Shown: positions 35,258 through 44,600 of the stretch, in pieces
How positions within the stretch are numbered: position 1 is the stretch's first letter
Layout: every line of letters begins with the position of its first letter
From: CAYMAZ01 sp964388575
Lineage (GTDB): Bacteria > Bacteroidota > Bacteroidia > Bacteroidales > DTU049
Reading direction: 5' to 3'
Assembly (NCBI GenBank): GCA_964388575.1
Contig: CAYMAZ010000001.1
Location: forward strand, 78,280-142,279
Length of the DNA stretch: 64,000 nucleotides
Notes under the pieces: generated by a model
The model's input: only the letters and a program-made list of their open reading frames with translations
Told to the model about the DNA's origin: nothing
Databases searched by the model: none
Program-made: the position numbers and the translations under genes

Positions 35258-36514
35258 TTAGTTAAGTGCGAATTGAATTGGTATTACAAATTTTACATTC
35301 ACATTTTCTCCGTTAACTTTGCCTGGCTTCCAGTCGGGCATGGAACGAACTACTCTCAGTGCCTCTTCATTGAAAATTTCATTGTCAGACCTGAGTATTT
35401 CAGCATTGGCCACCTTCCCGTTTTTGGTAATCAGGAATGTTATGAAAACTTTACCCTGTAACCCTTTTTCTCTTGCTTCCTGAGGATAAACAATGTTTTC
35501 TCTGAAAAATTTCCCCAGTGCATCTGGTGTATCTCCGAATTCAGGTTGCTCATCAACAGATTCAAATACTTCTCCTCCGTCGTATTCATTATCAACGACG
35601 ATTTCCGAATCAGTCAAGTTTTCTTCAGACTGAATCCGTTGTGTCGCTTTTTCAGTTCGGTTACATGCTAAAAATCCTGTGAAACAGACAATCAGGGGTA
35701 CAATTAGAAAAAACTTAAATTTGGCTTTTAAGCCGGATTTCATTTTTGACATCATGATGATTCTCCTTTTTATTTGTGATGAATTGAAATTGTTTGTTAA
35801 AACTGAAATGTTCGAATTGAAACCCATGGAAAGTATCAGTTGTTGATAGGATATTTTCTCCATTCCATCTGAAATAACAGCATCGTCTGCCAGAAATTCA
35901 TGCGTTTCAATGAGTGATTTTTTATAGAGCAGTACAACCGGATTGAACCATTGAAAAATGAAAAACAGTTCGGCAAGTAAAATGTCAACCGAGTGGTATT
36001 GCCGTATGTGAATCTGTTCATGTGAAACAACTTTTTCAATATCGTTCTGATCCAGATCGGTATTCAGAAAAATGGAGTTGAAAAATGAAAATGGAGTGAA
36101 ATTTTCATCTGTATAGGCAATGTTAAGTCCGTTTATTTTTTTTATACTGAAACGCCGAGTAAGCTTCAGTAATTGAAATAATCTCAGGAAAAATCTGAAT
36201 GTAAAGAAAAAAACTCCGGACAACCAGATCAGTTTAAGAACATTCATGAATGATGTCGGATGAGTATTTGATTGCAGAAACTGATTGTTCGTTACTGTAA
36301 CTGTTTTCAAAACATAATACATGCTGTGAGGTTGTTCCAAAGGTGCAACAGGTAGATGCAAAAGTGGCATTACAAATGATAATACCATCGTTGCAAGCAG
36401 ATACAGCCGGTTCAGTTTAAAATAAGTTTCCCTGCTTAAAAAGACCTTGTAAACGACGTAAAAAACAGCAAGGCTAAAAGCAGATTTTACAAAATATACT
36501 ATTTCAGATTCCAT
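35258..36514 (-). CDS. BlaR1-like M56 membrane metallopeptidase with TonB C-terminal domain
   Basis: The 418-residue protein has four N-terminal membrane helices around a gluzincin site HEQIH (165-169, context VVSHEQIHIRQYHSVDILLA), with a further helix at about 270. Instead of the penicillin-binding sensor of BlaR1, its periplasmic C-terminus is a TonB-like domain (residues about 335-418: VYPQEAREKGLQGKVFITFL, MPDWKPGKVNGENVNVKFVI). M56 enzymes cleave BlaI-type repressors. This fits the blaI gene 12 bases upstream. The signal sensed is unknown. Confidence 0.9.
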   Translation of the reverse strand: MESEIVYFVKSAFSLAVFYVVYKVFLSRETYFKLNRLYLLATMVLSFVMPLLHLPVAPLEQPHSMYYVLKTVTVTNNQFLQSNTHPTSFMNVLKLIWLSGVFFFTFRFFLRLFQLLKLTRRFSIKKINGLNIAYTDENFTPFSFFNSIFLNTDLDQNDIEKVVSHEQIHIRQYHSVDILLAELFFIFQWFNPVVLLYKKSLIETHEFLADDAVISDGMEKISYQQLILSMGFNSNISVLTNNFNSSQIKRRIIMMSKMKSGLKAKFKFFLIVPLIVCFTGFLACNRTEKATQRIQSEENLTDSEIVVDNEYDGGEVFESVDEQPEFGDTPDALGKFFRENIVYPQEAREKGLQGKVFITFLITKNGKVANAEILRSDNEIFNEEALRVVRSMPDWKPGKVNGENVNVKFVIPIQFALN

Positions 36515-36526
36515 GGTTCAAATTAT

Positions 36527-36913
36527 TTAATTCGTTTGATCTGCTTTGATTTTATTAATTTCATCATCCATAAGTCTTTTTATTTCTTCCATTTCGTGTA
36601 ATGAAAGATTTTTTGTGCCTGCAAAAAATGAAACGAGCTGTCTGTAAGAATTGCTGAAATAATTTTTAATAATTGTCTTCATAAACAGATGTGTGTATGT
36701 TTCTTTGCTTATTAACGGATAATATTCATGCGTTTTGCCAAAGGCCCTGTAACCTACAAATCCTTTTCTTTCAAGTATTCTTACAATTGTTGAAACAGTA
36801 TTGTATGCTGGTTTCGGTTCAGGAATCATTTCAAGAATGTCTTTGACAAATCCCTTTTTAAGATGCCACAGAATCTGCATAATCTCTTCTTCAGCTTTGG
36901 TTAGTTCTTTCAT
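36527..36913 (-). CDS. BlaI/MecI/CopY family repressor
   Basis: The 128-residue winged-helix repressor starts MKELTKAEEEIMQILWHLKK, the family signature, and has the recognition segment PAYNTVSTIVRILERKGFVG and a C-terminal dimerisation helix region. It probably represses its own operon with the M56 peptidase gene. Two palindromes flank its -7 box (see separate entry). Confidence 0.94.
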   Translation of the reverse strand: MKELTKAEEEIMQILWHLKKGFVKDILEMIPEPKPAYNTVSTIVRILERKGFVGYRAFGKTHEYYPLISKETYTHLFMKTIIKNYFSNSYRQLVSFFAGTKNLSLHEMEEIKRLMDDEINKIKADQTN

Positions 36914-36947
36914 AATAGATGGTATTAAACTAATTATATAACAATAT

Positions 36948-36998
36948 AACTAAAATATTAGTTGATTATTATGCAAATATACAACTAAATATTTAGTT
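36948..36998 (-). promoter_or_regulatory. blaI promoter with two palindromic operators
   Basis: A perfect 16-bp palindrome AACTAAATATTTAGTT (36983-36998) and a near-palindrome AACTAAAATATTAGTT (36948-36963) flank a minus-strand -7 box TATATTTG (36974-36981). Repressor bound to either operator would block RNA polymerase. This fits autoregulation of the BlaI/M56 pair. Confidence 0.7.
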
Positions 36999-37108
36999 AT
37001 GCGCATTTTTTAAAGAAAAATTTTAAGTGATAAGATGAAATCTAAGTAATGTAATACAAAATTGGAATGTATTCTCAATTTTTGAGTTAGGGGAAGCAGG
37101 GCAACAAA

Positions 37109-37132
37109 AAAACCGGCAAATTTGCCGGTTTT
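37109..37132 (-). terminator. Rho-independent terminator after the RRM gene
   Basis: A perfect 12-bp palindromic stem (arm AAAACCGGCAAA) is followed on the minus strand by a T-run. It lies about 40 bases after the RRM gene stop. Confidence 0.85.
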
Positions 37133-37173
37133 CTGTTTTTTTAATAGGTTAACATTTTTTCAATAGAAGGGAT

Positions 37174-37455
37174 TTAGTACCTGTTTCTATTTCCAGAAAA
37201 ACTGTCGTTTTCATTTTTTGGACGGGCTTCATTTACAGAGATTTCTCTGTTATTGATCATTTTACCGTTCAATGCAGAAATAGCTGCTTTCGCTTCGCTG
37301 TCATTTTGCATTTCGACAAAACCAAAGCCTTTTGAGCGTCCGGTAAATTTGTCCGTAATAATTTTTGAAGAGGTTACTTCACCAAATTCTTCAAAAAGTT
37401 TTTGTAACTGTTCTTCCTTGACTGAATAATCAAGATTTCCGATGTAAAGATTCAT
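37174..37455 (-). CDS. RRM-domain RNA-binding protein
   Basis: The 93-residue protein is a single RNA recognition motif with both RNP sites: LYIGNLDY (RNP2) and KGFGFVEM (RNP1). A short Asn/Arg-rich tail follows. Such small RRM proteins are abundant in Bacteroidetes and act as general RNA-binding regulators. It has its own terminator. The upstream region carries a small palindrome (AAAAGTAATACTTTT, 37484-37498). Confidence 0.93.
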   Translation of the reverse strand: MNLYIGNLDYSVKEEQLQKLFEEFGEVTSSKIITDKFTGRSKGFGFVEMQNDSEAKAAISALNGKMINNREISVNEARPKNENDSFSGNRNRY

Positions 37456-37612
37456 TGTGTAAAAAATATTTAAAATAATTTGTAAAAGTAATACTTTTGT
37501 AATTCATAAACTAAAAAAAAAAAAAAGAATTGATTTTTTTTTCAAAATTTCAATGTGCAGTGAGAAAAAGATGGTGAAGTAAGCTATTGAAAACTTGCAT
37601 TGGTGCTTATTT

Positions 37613-38476
37613 TTAGCCTAAATAATTTTTTAGAATTTTATTTCGATTATTTTGCTTTAATCTTCTGATTGCTTTTTCTTTTATTTGTCTTACTCTTTCA
37701 CGGGTAAGGCCGAATCGTGTTGCAATTTCATCAAGTGTCAGTGGCTGTTTGAGCCCAATGCCAAAAAATAAATTTATAATTTCCTTTTCTTTTGAAGAAA
37801 GAGTTGATAGTGATCTTTGAATTTCAGCTGACAGTGATTCATGGATAAGTGTCTGATCTGTATTTTCTGATTCGCCAGGAACAAGGATATCAATCATGCT
37901 CAAATTTTCATCTTCCACAATGGGTGCATCAAGAGAAACATGTCTTGATGATATCAGAAATGCTTCTTTGATTTTCTCTTCTGAAGTATCTGTGTATTCT
38001 GCTAATTCCAGATGTGAAGGAGGTCTTTCAAGTTTTTGTTCAAGCAATGTAGCTGCTTTGAGAATTCGATTTATTGATCCGATTTGATTCAGGGGAAGTC
38101 TGACCAGTCTTGCCTGTTCTGCAATTGCCTGAAGCATTGACTGACGAATCCACCAGACTGCATATGAAATGAATTTAAACCCCCTGGTTTCATCAAAACG
38201 TAGAGCTGCTTTTATCAAACCGATGTTTCCTTCGTTTATAAGATCGGGCAGAGTGAGTCCCCTGTGCTGGTATTGTTTTGCAGCAGAGACCACAAACCGA
38301 AGGTTTGCTTTTACAAGTTTATCTAAGGCTGCCTGATCGTGTTGTTTGATTTTCTGAGATAATTCAATTTCTTCAGCCGGAGTGATCATCTCTTCCTTGG
38401 AAATATCACTTAAATACATGTCCAGAGATGCGATTGTCCTGTTTGTTATTGACTTCGAAATTTTTAATTGTCTCAT
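37613..38476 (-). CDS. rpoD: Primary RNA polymerase sigma factor (RpoD/SigA type)
   Basis: The 287-residue sigma-70 factor has region 1.2 (LDMYLSDISKEEMITPAEEI), 2.1-2.4 (LPDLINEGNIGLIKAALRFD, FKFISYAVWWIRQSMLQAIA), 3 (RLVRLPLNQIGSINRI) and 4.2 (TLDEIATRFGLTRERVRQIK). Lack of a long 1.1 region and the overall size match the primary sigma factor of Bacteroidetes, which reads -7/-33 promoters. A minus-strand -7 box TATATTTG (38575-38582) lies about 100 bases upstream. Confidence 0.94.
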   Translation of the reverse strand: MRQLKISKSITNRTIASLDMYLSDISKEEMITPAEEIELSQKIKQHDQAALDKLVKANLRFVVSAAKQYQHRGLTLPDLINEGNIGLIKAALRFDETRGFKFISYAVWWIRQSMLQAIAEQARLVRLPLNQIGSINRILKAATLLEQKLERPPSHLELAEYTDTSEEKIKEAFLISSRHVSLDAPIVEDENLSMIDILVPGESENTDQTLIHESLSAEIQRSLSTLSSKEKEIINLFFGIGLKQPLTLDEIATRFGLTRERVRQIKEKAIRRLKQNNRNKILKNYLG

Positions 38477-38709
38477 ATTGTATTCTGATAAAATGAAAAA
38501 AACTTCAACCTTCTATACTTCTATGTTTACAAAAGTGGTGTAAACAATTGTAATCAAGATTAAAGTTATCTGTGCAAATATAAGACAAAAAAATCACTTG
38601 TGTGAAGAATAATTATGAAATCATCTTGAAAATCCTATTGTGAAGTGTAAAAATTTTTTTACTGATCTTTGAGCATCAGTAATGGTTCTGAAATTTTTTT
38701 ATGGTGTTG

Positions 38710-39441
38710 TCAGTCAGTTTGCTTTCTTCGGATTTTAAAAGTATACACCAAAATTCCTGTTGTAATTAAAACGATTCCTGTTAAAAAAATGCTCCAGTTA
38801 AAACGATCAGGAATATATTGAAGAGACAATCTGGTCGCATCTGATAACCAGGAAAAAATGAGGACATCAAACCAGGAATAATTTTCATGAAGAAACAAAA
38901 TATAATCTAATGTATAAGAGGTGATTACAATAACGCTTCCAGAGATAAGCAATATCCACTCAATTTTTCCCGGATATTTTTTTATGCTCCTATTGCTTGA
39001 AATAAGGATCAGCAAACCAAGTAAAATCATCAATGATGAGCATATTAAAGGAGCAATTACAGGTCCAGTCCATGTTACCGGAAGTAAAAATAAAACATCC
39101 CATTCCAACAGAGAAAGTGGCCAGTCAATTAATAATTTTAGAAACACGTAATAAAAAATGTCCCAAAGTGCAAAAGAAATAATAAAATAAGCAAATCGTT
39201 GTATTGCATTTTTGCCTGCAAGATAACTCACAGAAATTAACATGATTACAGTGGCAAATTCTCTGATCACTTCTGTTCCGGCCAGATGATTTCCAATGTC
39301 CTTCATGGGAAATGCAAACCCTTCAGGATAAAACATTGCTCTAAGATATACTACAACAGCACTTTCAAGAAATGCCATTGCAGCTGAAAACACAAATATT
39401 GCAATAATTGAATGTAACAAAGGTTCTGCAATTCTTTTCAT
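38710..39441 (-). CDS. Polytopic membrane protein of unknown function
   Basis: The 243-residue protein has about seven membrane helices (for example SIIAIFVFSAAMAFLESAVV, FATVIMLISVSYLAG, WILLISGSVIVITSYTLDY). I see no catalytic motif. The pattern WDIFYYVFLKLLIDWPLS followed by a conserved LPVTWTGPVIAP loop could be family specific. No function is proposed. Confidence 0.7.
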   Translation of the reverse strand: MKRIAEPLLHSIIAIFVFSAAMAFLESAVVVYLRAMFYPEGFAFPMKDIGNHLAGTEVIREFATVIMLISVSYLAGKNAIQRFAYFIISFALWDIFYYVFLKLLIDWPLSLLEWDVLFLLPVTWTGPVIAPLICSSLMILLGLLILISSNRSIKKYPGKIEWILLISGSVIVITSYTLDYILFLHENYSWFDVLIFSWLSDATRLSLQYIPDRFNWSIFLTGIVLITTGILVYTFKIRRKQTD

Positions 39442-39480
39442 ACTAACTTTTTTTTCTGAAGAATTTAACAGAGCATATTA

Positions 39481-41130
39481 TCAGGGCGTTTTTGTCTGAA
39501 TAATGAGTGTTGCGTTGTTCTCGGTAAATGACATGTCGGTGCCGTCAACAATCCCATCTCCATTGATGTCTTCAGCATTATATCCGGTTGTAATGAGTGT
39601 GCTGGCATTTTCAATAACAGACATATCTGTGGCATCAATAATCCCGTCCTGGTTTGCATCTGCTCCGTAAACTGCAAAAAAACCACCTGAAACAGGTTTT
39701 AAATTATTTCCAAAAGCCTGTCCGCTTGATGTTGTGAAATTGTATGTAACCAGAGTTGAAGCACTGAATGAAACAGGGGTTGAACTGACAGTTTCTATAC
39801 TGTTCCTGTGTCTAACTGTGATATAATATGATCCGTTGAAGATTGCAGGAAACGTGATCATTGCTTGCCCTGATGTTAATAGATATGTTGTCGTATCGAA
39901 AATGATTATACTGTAATTGCTTGAGTCGTGCAGTTCAATGGTGATCAGGTCAGCAATGTCATGACCATACTGCGGCAATAAGCTTCCCATTGCCTGTCGC
40001 ATGTTTCCTGGAACTGATTCTGAATACAAACTTTCAAGAAAAATATTCAGATTCAGTGTTTTGTCAGGGATGTCCAGTACAGTCAGATGTAGAATGTAAA
40101 CACTGTCACACCCATGAAAAGTTTGTAAACTATCGTAATATGTGCCTTCAGTTCCGTATAATGTGCCTCTCCATAGGTGCGTCTCTCCCTGAAAAATGGT
40201 GTCACTTGTAAGAAACTCATAATGCTGGTGAACGCTGACTGAAAATGGATTGGAATATTCAGCCGGTGACGTTTGGTTTTGCACAAGAGCACGGTATTCC
40301 CAAATGCCAGTTGAAGAAGGTGTTTCCATATAGGTTGTGTTCACGTTAGGAATATCAATCCATGTCCCACCATCAAGTCTTTTCTCCCATTTTAAAACAT
40401 CTCCGGAATGTCCGGCAAGTGTTAAAAGTCCTGTATTTTCTCCATCACAAATATTGGCAAAAACACCAATGACATCACCACCAACAGAAACGGGGTATTC
40501 AAAACTCAGATTGTCAACCCATATCGCACTGCCTGTAATGAATGTCGAGTGGTTCAGAACATCCGAGGATACGATCATGATGTTACACGAATCAGGATTG
40601 TCAGAAGAGTCCCATGTTATGGGGATGCTGAATGGAGTCCAGGTATTGACTGACTGATTGAAATACATAAGTCCAAGTCCAATTGTGTCGCGATGATTGG
40701 TTGCCTGATTCCATTTTGAAAATCCAACTCCAATAAATGCACTGTCTCCCTGAACGTGATTTGCTTTGTAATATCCGTTTAACGCAGTTGGCCTGGTTGT
40801 AAATGGAATGCCACCCTGAATGTCTGCACTCTGACTGACAAAATCGAGGATAAAATCTCCAAGAGTGAGAATCCCCGGCAAAGTAACATCTCCAACAAAA
40901 ATCACATTTCTGGTTTCTGTAATTACTTTTGCTGCAAAGCTTCCGTGCTGCACATCAGTTGAGACCTTCTGGACGGTTGTATATTGTGTACTTAAAATGA
41001 GTTCGTTTGAAGTATCCCAGTTGTCTGGTGTGTTACCTGTCCAGAGCTCGAGACTTGCATTCGGCATTTGCTGTGAAAACAGTTTCAAAAAGATGAAACA
41101 AATGATTGTTGTAATGAAAATTGGTTTCAT
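39481..41130 (-). CDS. Secreted protein with dockerin-like repeats and one copy of the neighbour's 51-residue repeat
   Basis: The 549-residue protein has a signal peptide (IFITTIICFIFLKLFSQQ) and an N-terminal PCMD-like/beta-sandwich domain (NASLELWTGNTPDNWDTSN). An Ig-like segment follows, then one repeat (YEFLTSDTIFQGETHLWRG ... GCDSVYILHLTV) of the type found 20 times in the giant gene at 41683. The C-terminus has two dockerin-like calcium loops (GADANQDGIIDATDMSVIEN, DINGDGIVDGTDMSFTENN). In this copy of the repeat the first cysteine is Phe. No typical T9SS tail is visible. It is divergent from the giant gene. Confidence 0.75.
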   Translation of the reverse strand: MKPIFITTIICFIFLKLFSQQMPNASLELWTGNTPDNWDTSNELILSTQYTTVQKVSTDVQHGSFAAKVITETRNVIFVGDVTLPGILTLGDFILDFVSQSADIQGGIPFTTRPTALNGYYKANHVQGDSAFIGVGFSKWNQATNHRDTIGLGLMYFNQSVNTWTPFSIPITWDSSDNPDSCNIMIVSSDVLNHSTFITGSAIWVDNLSFEYPVSVGGDVIGVFANICDGENTGLLTLAGHSGDVLKWEKRLDGGTWIDIPNVNTTYMETPSSTGIWEYRALVQNQTSPAEYSNPFSVSVHQHYEFLTSDTIFQGETHLWRGTLYGTEGTYYDSLQTFHGCDSVYILHLTVLDIPDKTLNLNIFLESLYSESVPGNMRQAMGSLLPQYGHDIADLITIELHDSSNYSIIIFDTTTYLLTSGQAMITFPAIFNGSYYITVRHRNSIETVSSTPVSFSASTLVTYNFTTSSGQAFGNNLKPVSGGFFAVYGADANQDGIIDATDMSVIENASTLITTGYNAEDINGDGIVDGTDMSFTENNATLIIQTKTP

Positions 41131-41156
41131 GGGAATATGGTTTGGGGATTACCTTT

Positions 41157-41188
41157 CAAAAATACATATTTTTCTCAAGAATGACAAA
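41157..41188 (-). promoter_or_regulatory. -33/-7 promoter of the dockerin-like gene
   Basis: On the minus strand TTTG (41185-41188) is followed after 20 bases by TATTTTTG (41157-41164), matching the Bacteroidetes TTTG/TAnnTTTG layout. The gene starts at 41130, leaving a leader of about 20 bases. Confidence 0.65.
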
Positions 41189-41682
41189 CTTTAATTTATT
41201 TATTTCGTAGAAAAAATAAAATACAATTAAAGATGTTAAAATTCTATGGTGTTTGTTTTTTTTTGTGTCATCAAAAAAAGGCTGTGCTTTTTATCCGGAT
41301 TTTCCATTGTTTTTTAGCATATGTTTTTTGTATTTGAAACGCGAAAATTTGTTATTGGTATAAATATATATGTTCTAAATAATGTGTGCATATTTTTGTA
41401 AAATGTTTTAAAAAAAATCGGTCTATATAAATCAATGTAAAAAAAACAAAAACGTATTCACATACATAAACATAATGAGTAATTCAATGAAAATAAATCA
41501 AACATCAATTATTATATTATCTTTGCCACGTTTTAATCAAGTGAATTTCAATGTCTTGGTATGTTTTTAAACAGTAATCGAATCCATTGTTATGCTTGTA
41601 GTAAAATTTATTAAACAAGAGAGTTAATTTTTAACAAAGCAAAAGGAAGCTGTTGCTCGAAAATTAAAACAAAAGGAATTAA
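41189..41682. other. AT-rich intergenic region before the giant repeat gene
   Basis: No gene is visible. Candidate plus-strand -7 boxes are TATTTTTG (41391-41398) and TATCTTTG (41518-41525). Either would give a long leader (about 150-280 bases) before 41683. Confidence 0.45.
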
Positions 41683-44600
41683 ATGATTGAAACATTGAAT
41701 AGAAAAATATTAAACATCAAAAAAATCAGCAACGATTTTTCTGTTAAGTTATATTCCTGTCGGAAATATTTATTTCTGATCATATTTCTTTTTGCCCAAA
41801 GTTCACTGATGGCACAGTTTGATACTGAATTTTGGTTTTCTGCACCAGAAGTATCTATTGGTCACGGCGACAGGCCAATTTTGTTAAGAATTACATCTGC
41901 TTCACAGAGTAGTGACGTAACCATCAGTCAGCCCGCAAACCCCGGATTTCTTCCAATAAATATTTCTTTATTACCAAATACATCAGTTACTGTTGATTTG
42001 ACAACATGGATTGATATCATTGAGAATAAGCCAGCTGATCAGGTGCTGAATTACGGGTTATTCATTACTGCAACTGAGCCGGTAACCATTTATTATGAGT
42101 CATCTAGCAATAACAATCCTGAAATTTTTGCTCTGAAGGGAAAGAATGCATTAGGAAAGGAATTTTTTGTTCCCATGCAGAATTATCTGAATAATATGAC
42201 AAACTATATGCCTTTGCCTTATGCTTCTTTTGATATTATTGCAACCGATGATAATACAATAGTGACCATAGTCCCTACTACAGATCTGGAGGGACATCCG
42301 GCAGGTATTCCTTTTAATGTGACATTGCAAAAAGGACAAACATATTCAGCAAAATCTGCCTCACACTTTGGTGTAAATAAACCATCCGGGACGTATGTAA
42401 CATCTAATAAGAATATTGCCATTACTGTGAAAGATGACACTATGAATGGTCTTCCTTTTGGGAGTTGTGCAGATTTGGGTGGTGATCAGATTATCCCAGT
42501 CAGAATGCTCGGAATGAAATATATCGTCGTTCCGGGATTTCTTTATTCTCCCTATGATCAGGCTTTTATTGTTGCCACACAGAATAATACTTCAGTATCT
42601 ATTGATGGGATGTTAGTGAGTATACTGAATGCTGGAGAAACATATAAACACAACCTCAACGGTATTTCTGCTTCATACATTGAAACAACAGAACCAGTAA
42701 CTGTTTTGCAATTATCAGGTTTTGGATGTGAAATTGGAGCCAGTGTTTTGCCTTCAATTGAATGCTCTGGTTCCAGTTCGGTTACATTTACACGATCAAC
42801 TTCTCATCCTTTGTATATTACCCTTCTTGTTAAACAGGGAGGAGAGGGAAATTTTCTGTTAAACGGAACACCTGGCATTATTACCCCTGCATCTTTTACT
42901 GATGTCCCCTCAACAGGTGGATTATGGAAATATGCACAGATAGAATTTGACCTTTCATTGATTCCTTCTGGTGTTGCACAAACAATCAGCAATACCTCAA
43001 GCCTGTTCCATCTCGGAATGATTCACGGTACTTCAACTCACGGTTGCAGATTTGGTTATTTCTCAGATTATGCAAAATATCACGTAAATATTATGGATGC
43101 CAATACAGAGTTTTGTGAAGGGGATACACTTTCATTGATATCAACTGAAATTCTCGATGCAACATATTTCTGGACTGGCCCGGGCGGGTATTATGCAAAC
43201 ACAAGAGAGATGACTCTTGAAGGTTTAACAACCCTTTCGGAAGGCTATTACTTTGTTTCCGGAATGGTTGATGAATGTGTAATTGAGCCTGACTCAGTGT
43301 ATGTGATTGTTCATCCTGATTATACCAGTGTTACTGACACAATCATCTGCGACGGAGATGTTATGACGTGGAGAGGTAATGACTTTTCTTTGGCAGGTAT
43401 GTATACGGATTCTTTTTTTACACAGTTTGGTTGTGACAGTACCTTCGTGCTGAATCTTTCTGTAAATCCAATTACCTCTGATACAGTTATATTAACTGAA
43501 TGTGTGCCTTATACCTGGCCTGAGAACGGACAAACATATACTACATCTGGAATTTATGCTCATGTTACTAATTGTCATACAAGATATCTTGTTCTAACAG
43601 CAATACAAAGTACTAATAATACAACTGTTCTTTCCGTGTGTGATTCTTATACCTGGCCTGAAAATGGACAAACCTATTTGAATAGTGGTATGTATGAAAC
43701 AGTCCAGGGGTGTCATACTGAATACCTTAATTTAACTGTAAACCCGAGTGTTGTTAATACAACTGATACCATTGTCTGTGATGCCTTTTACTGGGAAATT
43801 ACAGACCATCTCTATACTGCTTCAGGAGTTTATACAGATGTTATGGGTTGTGTTACTGAAATACTGAATCTGACAGTAATCCCGTCCACAAGCAATACAA
43901 CAACACTTTCGGTTTGTGATGCATATACATGGTCAATTAACGGACAAACATATACAACTACCGGAGTGTATTCTGAAATATCAGGATGCCATACAGAAAT
44001 TCTTGATCTAACAGTTACTTCAAGTTCAACAAATACAAATGTCGTTTCAGCATGCGATAATTATATCTGGCCATATAATAACCAAACTTATACAATGTCT
44101 GGAATATATACTGAAGTGAACGGATGTCACACTGAAATCCTTGATCTTACTGTTAATTTAAGCGAATATTATCTAACAGAAGCTGATGTTTGTGAGGGAG
44201 ATGTTTTTACATGGATGGGGAACAATTATATAGCTACAGGGACCTATTTCTTCTATGCTTATAATCTTGATAGTTGTTTAATTACCAATGAATTGCATTT
44301 AACTGTGCATCCTGCTTATGATACAACAACTGCAGTTTCTGTTTGTGACAATCAGTTGCCGTTTATCTGGGAAGGGTTACAATTAACAACATCAGGGATT
44401 TACGAAGTAACTTACGAGACCTCCTGCATATTCCCCTGTGATAGCATTCTGAGACTAAATCTTACTGTAAATCCAACTTATGAATTTTTGACATCAGATG
44501 AAATATGTGATGGAGATTTTCTTTTCTGGAGGGGGAGAACTTATGTGAGTTCTGGAACTTTCTATGACAGCCTGCTGACAGCACAGGGTTGCGACAGTAT

